64,000 bases of DNA from Duganella lactea (GTDB lineage Bacteria > Pseudomonadota > Gammaproteobacteria > Burkholderiales > Burkholderiaceae_D): NCBI RefSeq assembly GCF_009857505.1, contig NZ_WWCP01000017.1:1-64000 (forward strand). Reading direction: 5' to 3'. The translations under genes and the position numbers were made by a program. The notes under the pieces were generated by a model. The model saw nothing but the letters and a program-made list of their open reading frames with translations, had not been told where the DNA came from and made no database searches. Positions 16,734-25,363 of this stretch are shown here, piece after piece (within the stretch, counting starts at the first letter, position 1; every line of letters begins with the position of its first letter).

Positions 16734-17507
16734 ATGGCCGCCCCCCGCATCCTGTCCACCCTGCTGCTGTCCGCCGGCCTGCTGGCCGCCATTTCGCCAT
16801 CGCTGCCCGCGCAGGCCGGGCCGCTGAGCTGGCTCAGCGGCGGCGAGCGGGTGCAAGGTAATGGCAACATCGTCAAACAGAATCGCGATGTCGGCCATTT
16901 CCGCGCGCTGACGATAGGCATCAACGGCGATGTGGAAATCCGCTCCGGCAACACCGAGGGCGTCACCGTGGAGACCGACGACAACCTGCAGGCGATGATC
17001 GAGACGGTGGTGGAAGGCGGCACGCTGCGCATCCGCACGGTGCGCAACAATGTGCGGCTCGATACCCGCCACATGAAAGTCATCGTCAACGCGCGCGCGC
17101 TGGAGAAGATGTCGATCGGCGGCGCCGGCAACGTCAGCGCCGACAAGCTGCGCGGCGAAAAGCTGACCATCGACGTCGGCGGTTCCGGCTCGGTCAACAT
17201 CGACCAGATCGATAGCGAATCGCTGGCGGTCGCGCTGGGCGGCAGTGGCAACTTCAAGGCCGCCGGCAACGTCGAGCGCCTGCAAGTGTCGATCGGCGGC
17301 TCGGGCCGCGTCCAGGCCGGCCAGCTGCAAAGCCGCGACGCCGTGGTCAGCATCGGCGGCTCCGGCCAGGCGACCGTGTGGACCAAGAAAACGCTGAGCG
17401 TCAGCGTGGCCGGCTCGGGCGACATCAACTACTACGGCGATCCGCAGATCAGCAAGAGCATCATGGGCTCCGGCACCATCAAGCGCCTGGGTGGCGCGCC
17501 GATGTAA
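16734..17507 (+). CDS. Secreted DUF2807 (head GIN domain) protein
   Basis: 257 residues. A signal peptide (about 1-26, ending PAQA) is followed by a parallel beta-helix-like domain with the recurring GGSG / GAGN pattern (SIGGAGNVSADKL, DVGGSGSVNIDQI, ALGGSGNFKAA, SIGGSGRVQAG, SIGGSGQATVW, SVAGSGDINYYG). This is typical of the putative auto-transporter adhesin head GIN domain. The function is unknown; it is probably periplasmic or surface exposed. The start is set by a strong ribosome site (AGAGGAG) 6 bases before this ATG; an upstream in-frame ATG at 16605 has neither a signal peptide nor a ribosome site. Confidence 0.82.
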   Translation: MAAPRILSTLLLSAGLLAAISPSLPAQAGPLSWLSGGERVQGNGNIVKQNRDVGHFRALTIGINGDVEIRSGNTEGVTVETDDNLQAMIETVVEGGTLRIRTVRNNVRLDTRHMKVIVNARALEKMSIGGAGNVSADKLRGEKLTIDVGGSGSVNIDQIDSESLAVALGGSGNFKAAGNVERLQVSIGGSGRVQAGQLQSRDAVVSIGGSGQATVWTKKTLSVSVAGSGDINYYGDPQISKSIMGSGTIKRLGGAPM

Positions 17508-17508
17508 G

Positions 17509-18198
17509 CTAGAACCGGGTGGGGCAGTCCGACAGGGTGGGCTGCCCGCTACCGGCCCAGCCGGATTTCGGCGCGCTGTTGAAGGCGATGCTGCCGGTGT
17601 CCGGGTAGAACAGGCAATATTCCCCCGTCGCCGTGATCACGCGGTAGATGCGCTTGGGATCATTGGGCGCGCTGAACAGCTCGATTCGCGCCTGCTCGAA
17701 CCACTTCGGTTTGACCGCGGCGCCGGCGGCCGCGATGCCGCGTGCGAGACGCGCGTTCGGCGAGCCAGGCGGCGGGGTCAGCGCTTGAGGATGCTCGGCG
17801 CGCAGTTGGCGGTCGATCGCGGCGACATCTTTCAATGCCTGGCGCACCAGGTCGGGCGGCAGCGACTTGGCCGGCGCCGGCTCGGCCAGCAGTGCCTGGA
17901 CTTCCGGCGTGTCGGCTGACGCCGCCGGGACCGGCACCGTTGGGGCCGGCGCGGCGGCATCGGGCGGCGGCGCCGCGCGCGTCCTCGGTGGCGGCGCCAT
18001 CGCGGGCACGGGAACGCGCCGCGCCTGCACCACGGCCGGCGGCGACGGCGTCAATTTCACTGTCGGCTGCCAAAGTTGCAGCCAGATGCGATCATCGCGG
18101 ACCAGCGGCTGATGCACCGGCCGCAGCGCCAGCCAGAGCAGCGCCAGATGCAACAACAGCACCAGCGCCACGCCGGGTGCTACCGGCCTGGTGCGCAT
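17509..18198 (-). CDS. Membrane-anchored Pro-rich protein of unknown function
   Basis: 229 residues. A single N-terminal membrane helix (VALVLLLHLALLWLAL) is followed by a long Pro/Ala-rich, TonB-like periplasmic linker (about 45-115). A small C-terminal domain contains two cysteines (GEYCLFYPDTG and LSDCPTRF) that could form a disulphide. It is a predicted inner-membrane protein with a periplasmic domain; I do not recognise the family. It follows the hydrolase gene with no gap, so the two are probably one operon. Confidence 0.65.
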   Translation of the reverse strand: MRTRPVAPGVALVLLLHLALLWLALRPVHQPLVRDDRIWLQLWQPTVKLTPSPPAVVQARRVPVPAMAPPPRTRAAPPPDAAAPAPTVPVPAASADTPEVQALLAEPAPAKSLPPDLVRQALKDVAAIDRQLRAEHPQALTPPPGSPNARLARGIAAAGAAVKPKWFEQARIELFSAPNDPKRIYRVITATGEYCLFYPDTGSIAFNSAPKSGWAGSGQPTLSDCPTRF

Positions 18199-18906
18199 TT
18201 ACGGTTTGAGCCGGTCGAGCAACTGCGTGATGGCGGCGGTGATGGCCGCCGGCTCGGCCTGCCGTACCTCGATCACCGGCAGTTCGCCGAACGGCTTGCG
18301 GGCGGTGCGCAGTTGGTTGGCGCTGGTGTCCAGGCTGTCCAGCTCGGACGCGCGGGCGCGCCAGTAGGCGGGCTGGCGTGCCAGCGCCGTGTCGAGCTGC
18401 GCGCCGCGGTCGACGGGCAAGGCGTCTTCGTGCATCGGCTGCACCAGCACCAATCCGACCACAGTCGCGGCCACTGTCGCGCCGGCGTTGCGCGAGCGTA
18501 GCGCGAGGTGCTGCGACACCATCGCGCCATAGCCGGCGCCGACCAGCACGAATGGCGCTTCCAGGCCGGCGTTCTTGATCAGAAAATTCAGGTCCTTGCT
18601 GGCGTTGGCAACCGTCGCGGCGCGGAGGATGGGATCGCTGGCGCCGAGGCCGCCACGATCATAGACACAGGCGCGGGCGCGCTGGGCTACCGCCGGCAGC
18701 ACCGCCGACCAGTCCCAGCCGGCGCGCCCCAGATCGGCCTCGAACAGCGCGGTCGGCGATCCTTTGCCGGTGCAATACAGATTGAGTTTGTGGCCGCCGA
18801 CATCGACTTTCATCTGGGCGCCGGCCAGCGCGTTCTGGCCGGCCGGCGGCGCGGCGTGGACGCTGGCGGCGGCCAGCAGAAACATGGAGGAGATGATTTT
18901 TCGCAT
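18199..18906 (-). CDS. Exported alpha/beta-hydrolase-fold protein lacking the nucleophile
   Basis: 235 residues with a signal peptide (MRKIISSMFLLAAASVHA). Hydrolase landmarks are present (the LYCTGKGSPTALFEADLG strand and oxyanion region, CVYDRGGLGASD, and the nucleophile-elbow strand PFVLVGAGYGAMVSQH). At the elbow the sequence is G-A-G-Y-G (residues 123-127), so the usual serine of G-x-S-x-G is a glycine. It ends soon after the cap region, and I find no clear catalytic-His segment. It is probably non-catalytic or reassigned. Co-oriented with the downstream Pro-rich membrane protein. Confidence 0.72.
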   Translation of the reverse strand: MRKIISSMFLLAAASVHAAPPAGQNALAGAQMKVDVGGHKLNLYCTGKGSPTALFEADLGRAGWDWSAVLPAVAQRARACVYDRGGLGASDPILRAATVANASKDLNFLIKNAGLEAPFVLVGAGYGAMVSQHLALRSRNAGATVAATVVGLVLVQPMHEDALPVDRGAQLDTALARQPAYWRARASELDSLDTSANQLRTARKPFGELPVIEVRQAEPAAITAAITQLLDRLKP

Positions 18907-18921
18907 CCCGCCATCTTACCC

Positions 18922-20511
18922 TTATTGCAATGCTACTGGGTAAGTTCTCGGGGCCGAGGCGGACGGCGCAAGTTTAAACACGCTCATCATTTCGCTCAGG
19001 CCGCTGGCTTGCGCCTGCATCGCTTCGGCGGCGGCGGCGGCTTCTTCGACCAGCGCGGCGTTCTGCTGGGTCGCGTGGTCCATCTGGGTGATGGCCTGGT
19101 TGACCTGCTCGATGCCGATGCTCTGCTCCTGGCTGGCGGCGGTGATCTCGCTCATGATGTCGGCCACGCGGGTGATGCTGGCGACAATCTCGCCCATCGT
19201 CGTCCCCGCCTGGTCCACCAGCCGCGTGCCGGCCTCAACCTGCACCACCGAATCGCCGATCAAGCTCTTGATGTCCTTGGCGGCGGCGGCCGAGCGCTGC
19301 GCCAGCGTGCGGACTTCCGACGCCACCACGGCGAAGCCGCGCCCTTGTTCGCCGGCGCGCGCCGCTTCCACCGCGGCATTCAAGGCCAGGATGTTGGTCT
19401 GGAACGCGATGCCGTCAATCACCGCGATGATGTCGACAATCTTCTTCGACGACGCGTTGATCGAGGCCATGGTATCGACCACCTGCCCCACCACGTCGCC
19501 CCCCTTGACGGCGATGCTGGACGCCGACAGCGCCAGCGTGTTGGCCTGGCGCGCGTTGTCGGCATTCTGCTTGACGGTCGAGGTCAGCTCTTCCATCGAC
19601 GATGCGGTCTCTTCCAGCGAGCTGGCCTGCTGCTCGGTGCGCGAGGACAGGTCCTGGTTGCCGGCGGCGATCTGCGTCGACGCGGTGGCGATGGTGTCGG
19701 TACTGCCCCGCACCTGGCCGACCAGACGCTGCAGACTGCCATTCATGTGCTTCAGCGCTTCCATCAACTGGCCGGTTTCATCCGCCGAAGTGACCGGCAC
19801 CTCGGCGGTCAAGTCGCCATCGGCCACCTGGCGGGCAACCGCCACCGCGCGGCGCAATGGTTCCCCGACGATGCGCGCCAGCCACAGCGCCATCAGCGCG
19901 CCGATCACGATATCCAGCGCCAGCACGCCAATCACCACGTTGCGCGCCGACAGGTAGGTTTGCTCGGCATTCTTGCCGGCGGTGTCGCCGCTGTCCTGCG
20001 TGAACTGGGCGATCTTGTCGAGCACATCGGCCTGCTGGTTCATCAGGTCGAACGAGTGGCCGGTCGCCAGCGCCACGGCGTCGTCGCGACGGCCCTGCCG
20101 CGCCATCTCGGAAATCTTGCGGCGCTCGATGGAATATTCACCACGCACGCGCACGAACTGTTCCAGCAGCTGGTGTTCCTCCGGCGACGCAACCGTCTCC
20201 TTGTACTGGCCCTGCAGCTTGCCGACCTTGTTCAGCATGCGGTCAATCAGTTTGTCGTAGCGGGCCAGGTGCTCGGGCTTATCGCTCAGCAGTTGCTCCA
20301 TCTCGTAGCGGCGCTTGGTGTTGACGGCGGCCTTCAGCGCCAGGATGTAGCGCATGCTCGGCAACGATTGCTCCGACAGCTTCTGCGAGGCGACGTTCAT
20401 CCGCGACATGCTGCTGATGGTGGTGACGCCGAGGATCGACGTCAACAGCAGCATCACGCCGAACGACAGGATCAGTTTTTTGGCGATATTCAGATCGTAA
20501 AACCACTTCAT
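18922..20511 (-). CDS. Methyl-accepting chemotaxis protein (4HB sensor)
   Basis: 529 residues from the ATG at 20511, chosen because AAAGGA lies about 6 bases upstream; an in-frame ATG at 20538 has no such site. Topology: helix 1 ([19 protein letters not shown]), a periplasmic four-helix-bundle sensor (about 35-190), helix 2 ([21 protein letters not shown]), HAMP, then the cytoplasmic signalling hairpin with the conserved tip [20 protein letters not shown]. It reports ligand to CheA/CheW. It lies 60 bases downstream of the dehydrogenase cluster on the same strand, suggesting that it senses a substrate or product of that cluster or a linked redox change. Confidence 0.93.
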   Translation of the reverse strand: MKWFYDLNIAKKLILSFGVMLLLTSILGVTTISSMSRMNVASQKLSEQSLPSMRYILALKAAVNTKRRYEMEQLLSDKPEHLARYDKLIDRMLNKVGKLQGQYKETVASPEEHQLLEQFVRVRGEYSIERRKISEMARQGRRDDAVALATGHSFDLMNQQADVLDKIAQFTQDSGDTAGKNAEQTYLSARNVVIGVLALDIVIGALMALWLARIVGEPLRRAVAVARQVADGDLTAEVPVTSADETGQLMEALKHMNGSLQRLVGQVRGSTDTIATASTQIAAGNQDLSSRTEQQASSLEETASSMEELTSTVKQNADNARQANTLALSASSIAVKGGDVVGQVVDTMASINASSKKIVDIIAVIDGIAFQTNILALNAAVEAARAGEQGRGFAVVASEVRTLAQRSAAAAKDIKSLIGDSVVQVEAGTRLVDQAGTTMGEIVASITRVADIMSEITAASQEQSIGIEQVNQAITQMDHATQQNAALVEEAAAAAEAMQAQASGLSEMMSVFKLAPSASAPRTYPVALQ

Positions 20512-20537
20512 GATGATTCCTTTCAATGGGATTGCCA

Positions 20538-20559
20538 CGCCGCCGATGCCTTGGCGGCG
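20538..20559. repeat. Intercistronic hairpin between cytochrome and chemoreceptor genes
   Basis: Seven-base GC-only stem (20538-20544 with 20553-20559), no T-run. It probably stabilises the upstream mRNA or moderates expression of the chemoreceptor rather than terminating. Confidence 0.5.
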
Positions 20560-20571
20560 GAGATGAAACGG

Positions 20572-21891
20572 TTACGCCTTACTGTTGCGGCGGCGCCAGA
20601 GCAGCAGCAGGCCCAGCGCCAACATGACCAGCATTAACATGCCAGCACGCGCCAGCCACAGCAGCAGCGGGGCTTCGCCACCTTGGCGCAGGGCCGCCAC
20701 ACGATGCTCATCCGTGCCGGCTTTGCTGGCGCCGAAGGTGGTCATCACATAGTTGGTGACATCGGCGATTTGCTTGTCGCTCAGCTCGTGCGCGAAGCCG
20801 GGCATGCCCTGCCCCGCTTCTGGCCAGACGCCTGCCAGGATGGCCATGCTGACGTTGTCCGCGTTCGGCTGCCGCAACACGGTGTGATTGCGCAGCGCCG
20901 GCAGGCCGCGCACGCCGTCACCGTTGTTCTGGTGGCAGGAGGCGCAGTTGTTGCGATACAGCTGTTCGCCGGCGCTGGCCTTGCCGGCCAGTTCGACGAT
21001 ATCGCTGCCGGACACCGGCGGCACCACCGCTGCGGCAGCCGCAGCGGTGGCGGGCTTGGCGCCGGGCAGGTCGGACAGGTAGACGGCCATGGCCTTGATG
21101 TCGGCCGGGTCCATCTTGGCGAAGCTCTTGTCGATCGCTTCCAGCATCGGGCCGGCGGCGGTGGCGCCGTTTTTGGCGTGGCCGGTGCGCAGGTAGTCCA
21201 TCAGCGCTTGCTGGTCCCAGCCGTTCGTGCCGGGCGTGATGGCCGGCGCGTACCAGGTGCCCAGCGAGCCGCCCTGCAGATACAGTTCGTGCTTCTCGGC
21301 CATCAGGAAGTTGCGCGGCGTGTGGCAGGTGCTGCAGTGTGCCAGACCCTGCGCCAGATAAGCGCCGCGGTTCCATTCCACCGATCTGCGCTGGTCGGCC
21401 ACATAGGGTTGCGTTTCGACGAACAGCGCGTTCCACACCGCCATCGAGGCGCGGATGTTGAACGGGAACGGCAGCCGGGTTGGCGGCGCCTGCGTGTCAC
21501 TGGCGGCAACGCCTTGCATGAAGTAGGCGTACAGCGCGGCCGTGTCCTCATCGCTCAGCTTGGCGTAGGCGGTGTACGGCATGGCCGGGTACAGATGGCT
21601 GCCGTCGGCGCGCACGCCGCCACGCACGGCGCGGCTGAACTGCTCCAGCGTGTAGCCGCCGATGCCGGCGTTGGCCGATGGCGTGATATTGGTCGAGTAG
21701 ATCGTACCCAGCGGGCTGGAGATCGCCACGCCGCCGCTGAACGGCGCCTTGCCGGCTTGCGTATGGCAAGCAACGCAGTCGCCGGCCGTGGCCAGATACT
21801 TGCCACGTTCGATTTGCGCGCTATCGGCCGCGAAGGCGGTCGAGGCGATCAACAGGCCGCAGGCCAGCAGGGATTGCATCAGCTTAGCCAT
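20572..21891 (-). CDS. Triheme cytochrome c subunit of FAD dehydrogenase complex 1
   Basis: 439 residues. Signal peptide (about 1-21), three haem motifs (CVACH, CSTCH, CASCH) and a C-terminal membrane helix (LARAGMLMLVMLALGLLLLW) ending in basic residues. This is the electron-transfer (beta) subunit that docks the flavoprotein to the membrane and passes electrons to ubiquinone or an oxidase. Its start overlaps the end of the GMC gene by eight bases, so the complex subunits are co-translated. It is a paralogue of 23975-25363. Confidence 0.92.
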   Translation of the reverse strand: MAKLMQSLLACGLLIASTAFAADSAQIERGKYLATAGDCVACHTQAGKAPFSGGVAISSPLGTIYSTNITPSANAGIGGYTLEQFSRAVRGGVRADGSHLYPAMPYTAYAKLSDEDTAALYAYFMQGVAASDTQAPPTRLPFPFNIRASMAVWNALFVETQPYVADQRRSVEWNRGAYLAQGLAHCSTCHTPRNFLMAEKHELYLQGGSLGTWYAPAITPGTNGWDQQALMDYLRTGHAKNGATAAGPMLEAIDKSFAKMDPADIKAMAVYLSDLPGAKPATAAAAAAVVPPVSGSDIVELAGKASAGEQLYRNNCASCHQNNGDGVRGLPALRNHTVLRQPNADNVSMAILAGVWPEAGQGMPGFAHELSDKQIADVTNYVMTTFGASKAGTDEHRVAALRQGGEAPLLLWLARAGMLMLVMLALGLLLLWRRRNSKA

Positions 21892-23488
21892 GACGTGCCT
21901 CCGACAGAATCTTGTCCGCGGTCCGCAGGGCCAGCGCCACGGCGGTCAGCGTGACGTTGCAGGTGCCGACGGTCGGCATGACGCCGGTGCCGACCATGTA
22001 CAGATTGGTGTGATCGTGCGCGCGGCCGAACGGATCGGTCACGCTGGTCGCCGCGTCCTTGCCCATCGACAGCGTACCAATGATGTGCTGGCGATTGCTG
22101 AACGCGCCCGCCTTGCTGTGCTTGATGTTGGTCGCGCCCAGTTGCTTGGCGATCTCGTCGTAGCGCTTGCGGGTTTCCTCCGTGCCTTTGAGCACGTAGT
22201 CGTCCATATTCCAGTAGATGCTCGGCACCGGCAGACCCATCGCATCCTTGTTCTTGCCCAGGGTGACGCGGTTGTTCGGATCGGGCAGTTGCTCCAGCGC
22301 GTTCTTGATGCTGACGCGGCGCGACGCGCGGTCGCGGATCGCGCCTTCCAGCTTGACGCCATACACGCCTTCACCTATAAGCTCCTTGGTCACCGACGCC
22401 ACTTGCGAAGCGTTCGAGATATCGATACGGAACGCGGCGGATTCGGAACGGAAGGCGCCGTCGCGGAAATCGCCGATCGAGCACGGGCTGACCGGACCGC
22501 GGCCCGGCCATACCGGCTCGTCCATGTCGAAGGTGACGCCGATGGCCGGGTGATCGCACAGATTGCGGCCGACGAAGCCATTGCTGTTGGCCATGCCGTT
22601 CGGGAACTTGTCGCTGGTCGACATCAACAGCAGGCGGGCCGATTCGATCGCGTTGGCGGCCAGCACGAAGGTCTTGCCGGTCACGCGGTGGCTGACTTTT
22701 TTCCAGTCATAGTAGTTGACGGCGACGATGGCACCGCTGGCGTCATGCTCGAAGCTGTACACCACCGCCTCGGTCACGATCGCCACGCCAGCTTGCTCGG
22801 CGCTGGCGGCCGAGATGCCGCCGTGGTATTGCGCGTCGATCGGGCACACCGGCATGCAGTTGTTGTTGCCGCAGCAGGCAGGACGGCCGTCGAAGCTGCG
22901 GCTGTTACGCGCGGTGCAATCGTCCTGCACCTTGAATTTCGGCGCCAGCCGCTCGCTCACGCGCTGCTGGAAGTACGAGGCCGGCACGCGGTCCATCGGG
23001 AACGGCTTGGCGCGCGGCGAACCGGTATCCGGGGCGCCGCCGACGCCGGCGATCACTTCCGCCTCGTAGTAGTACGGCTCCAGATCGTCATAGCTGATCG
23101 GCCAGTCCTTGCCGACACCATACATCGACTGGGTGCGAAAATCGCTCGGCAGGTTGCGCCACATCTGCGCCGCCCAGTGCCAGCTGGTGCCGCCCAGCAT
23201 GCGGATGTACTGCGCCTGGAACGGGTGCGGGCCGGTCTGTTCAATGTACTTATTGGGTTCCGGCGAGAAGGTCGGGTGCGGTGCCATTTCCGAGAACGGA
23301 TACGGCGCCATGAAGTCCGCCTTGAAGGCCGAATGGCGATAACGCTCGACCAGCTGGCCGCGTACCACGCGCGGGCCCGATTCCAGCATCAGCACGGAGC
23401 TGCCGGCCAGCGCCAGCTTGCGGGCCAGCAGCGAGCCGCAGATGCCGCCCCCGATCACGACCACATCGGCCGAATTAGTATTGTTCAT
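21884..23488 (-). CDS. GMC-type FAD dehydrogenase catalytic subunit 1 (Fe-S type)
   Basis: 534 residues, no signal peptide of its own. FAD-binding VVVIGGGICGSLLARKLA at the N-terminus. The cysteine pattern CC-x4-C-x3-C (205, 206, 211, 215; CCGNNNCMPVC) matches the spacing that holds a 3Fe-4S cluster in Burkholderia FAD-glucose dehydrogenase. C-terminal HIIGTLSMG and the GTCNVTLT segment are candidate active-site regions. By family precedent it is exported folded by hitch-hiking on the Tat signal of the small subunit (23508-23978). The substrate could be glucose, gluconate, fructose, sorbitol or another polyol; the sequence does not decide. Confidence 0.9.
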   Translation of the reverse strand: MNNTNSADVVVIGGGICGSLLARKLALAGSSVLMLESGPRVVRGQLVERYRHSAFKADFMAPYPFSEMAPHPTFSPEPNKYIEQTGPHPFQAQYIRMLGGTSWHWAAQMWRNLPSDFRTQSMYGVGKDWPISYDDLEPYYYEAEVIAGVGGAPDTGSPRAKPFPMDRVPASYFQQRVSERLAPKFKVQDDCTARNSRSFDGRPACCGNNNCMPVCPIDAQYHGGISAASAEQAGVAIVTEAVVYSFEHDASGAIVAVNYYDWKKVSHRVTGKTFVLAANAIESARLLLMSTSDKFPNGMANSNGFVGRNLCDHPAIGVTFDMDEPVWPGRGPVSPCSIGDFRDGAFRSESAAFRIDISNASQVASVTKELIGEGVYGVKLEGAIRDRASRRVSIKNALEQLPDPNNRVTLGKNKDAMGLPVPSIYWNMDDYVLKGTEETRKRYDEIAKQLGATNIKHSKAGAFSNRQHIIGTLSMGKDAATSVTDPFGRAHDHTNLYMVGTGVMPTVGTCNVTLTAVALALRTADKILSEARHG

Positions 23489-23507
23489 AGCATTCTTTCA
23501 GAGTTGC

Positions 23508-23978
23508 TCAAGGCTTGGCCGACCATGTGCCGCAAGGGCCGTAGGAATAGCTCGGCGGCACCAGCACGTCGGCCACCGCCAGGTTGGACAGCGCGTCCAC
23601 AAAGGTGACGCACACGGCTTTCTTGCCCTTGCCCACCACGCCCAGATACCAGCCTTGCAAAATCGCCTGCACCAGCGCCTTGTCCGGTTCGCCCTGCGCG
23701 GCCAGCGTGTCTTTCAGCTTCAGCAGCGCGGCGTCGAACTCCGGCGTGGCTTTTAGCAACGCCGCGTGCAGCGCCAGCGCCAGCGTGGCGTTCAGCGCGG
23801 TCTTGCCGGTCAATTCTTTGGACACGGCGATAAAGTCCTGCAAGCCCTGGCCGGCGGGCGCCAGCGCCGCCCTGGCGCGGGTGTTCAGCAGCAGTTGGCC
23901 GGCAACGCCGGACAGCATCACCGCGCCGACCACCTTCAGCGCGCCACGGCGCGACAGTGGATTCGTCTTCATCTTCAT
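23508..23978 (-). CDS. Tat-signal small subunit of FAD dehydrogenase complex 1
   Basis: 156 residues. Twin-arginine signal (SRRGALKVVGAVML) then an all-helical domain of the sorbitol-dehydrogenase small-subunit type, ending SYSYGPCGTWSAKP. It escorts the catalytic subunit through the Tat system and is needed for its folding. It starts 4 bases inside the end of the upstream cytochrome gene (ATGA overlap at 23975-23978), tying the two complexes into one transcript. Order: small subunit, GMC subunit, cytochrome. Confidence 0.85.
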   Translation of the reverse strand: MKMKTNPLSRRGALKVVGAVMLSGVAGQLLLNTRARAALAPAGQGLQDFIAVSKELTGKTALNATLALALHAALLKATPEFDAALLKLKDTLAAQGEPDKALVQAILQGWYLGVVGKGKKAVCVTFVDALSNLAVADVLVPPSYSYGPCGTWSAKP

Positions 23979-25363
23979 TCCCCTTGTTTGGATTGGGCGC
24001 GACGGCGCAACAGCACGATGATCAGCGCCGCCAGCGCCAGCAGGCCGACGATCATGGCCAGCCGCGCCAGTAACAGCAGGTTCGACTGTGGACCGCCCTG
24101 GCGGATCATCGCCACGTCCTCCACCTTGATGCCGGGCGCGCCGCCGCCATAGCTGACCTGGAGGTAGTTGGCCAGCGCCGCCACCTCGTCATTCGACAGG
24201 TGCTTGACGGCATTCGGCTGGTCGCCGAACGGCGGCATGAACACATGGCCGTCCTTGGTTTCCCGCTCCACGCCGAACAGGATGGTCGCCAGCAGATTGC
24301 TGTTGTTCATCATGGCCGAGTTGTGAAACAGGCTCGGGTAGTAGCCATCCTTGCTGCCCTGCCCGTTGAAACCGTGGCAGGACGCGCAGTTGGCCGAAAA
24401 CACCTGCGCCCCCAGATGCGGCCCCTTGATGCTCTCGTTGTAGGTTTTGCCGCGGAAGCCAGGCAAGGCATTGCCGGCCTGGCCCTGATTGAAGCGCGCG
24501 ACGGGCTGCTCGCCCGCCACCGGCGGCAGATCCTTGATGTAGACGGCGATGGCCCGCAGGTCGGCATCGCTCAGGCGGCTGAAGCTGTAGCTGATCGCCT
24601 CGGCCATGCTGCCCGCCGCCTGCGCCTTGCCTTCGACGCGGCCGGTGCGCAGATACCGCACCAGTTCCGCCTCGGTCCAGCTGCCGATGCCGGCGGTCGG
24701 ATGCGAGGTGATGTTAGGGGCGTACCAAGGGCCCACCTGGGAACCGGTCAGGTACAGCTCCTTCTTCTCCTGCATCAGCAGGCCGCGCGGCGTGTGGCAG
24801 CTACTGCAGTGGGCGGCGCCGTCGGCTAGGTAGCGGCCGCGCAGCCATTGCTCGGAACGCTGCGGTTCCGGTTTCAACGGCTTGTTGTCGAGGAACATGG
24901 CGTTCCACACCTTCATCGAGGCGCGCACGCTCATCGGGAACGGCAGCTCGGTCGGCTTGGTGCCCTGCTCCACCGGCGTCACATCCTGCATGAAGTAGGC
25001 GTACATCGCGCGGATATCGTCGTCGGTCATCACCGCGTAGGCGTTGTACGGCATGGCCGGATACAGGTTCTGGCCATCGGCGCGGACGCCCTTGCGCACG
25101 GCGTCGCTGAACTGCTGTTCGGTGTAGTTGCCGATACCGTATTGCTTCGACGGCGTGATGTTGGTCGAGACGATGTTACCCACCGGCGAGGACAGCACCA
25201 GGCCGCCCGCCATCGCCTTGCCATGGCGCGCCGTGTGGCAGGCCATGCAATCCGAGGCGGTGGCGAGGTAGCGGCCGCGCTCCACGGTGGCGGCATCAAA
25301 GGTGGCGGCTTCGGCGTGCAGCGCCAGCGCCGCCAGCAGCATGAAGACAGTACGCATCATCAT
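23975..25363 (-). CDS. Triheme cytochrome c subunit of FAD dehydrogenase complex 2
   Basis: 462 residues. Signal peptide (about 1-19), haem motifs CMACH, CSSCH and CASCH, and a C-terminal helix (LLLLARLAMIVGLLALAALIIVLL) with a basic tail. Same family and role as the cytochrome at 20572-21891. Its start overlaps the GMC gene stop by four bases. The tandem arrangement suggests duplication of a three-gene module followed by divergence. Confidence 0.92.
   Translation of the reverse strand: MMMRTVFMLLAALALHAEAATFDAATVERGRYLATASDCMACHTARHGKAMAGGLVLSSPVGNIVSTNITPSKQYGIGNYTEQQFSDAVRKGVRADGQNLYPAMPYNAYAVMTDDDIRAMYAYFMQDVTPVEQGTKPTELPFPMSVRASMKVWNAMFLDNKPLKPEPQRSEQWLRGRYLADGAAHCSSCHTPRGLLMQEKKELYLTGSQVGPWYAPNITSHPTAGIGSWTEAELVRYLRTGRVEGKAQAAGSMAEAISYSFSRLSDADLRAIAVYIKDLPPVAGEQPVARFNQGQAGNALPGFRGKTYNESIKGPHLGAQVFSANCASCHGFNGQGSKDGYYPSLFHNSAMMNNSNLLATILFGVERETKDGHVFMPPFGDQPNAVKHLSNDEVAALANYLQVSYGGGAPGIKVEDVAMIRQGGPQSNLLLLARLAMIVGLLALAALIIVLLRRRAQSKQGE

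Noticed and set aside
18508-20637. A 709-residue plus-strand open frame
   Set aside because: Antisense to the chemoreceptor gene, with the same His/Arg/Gln-rich composition.
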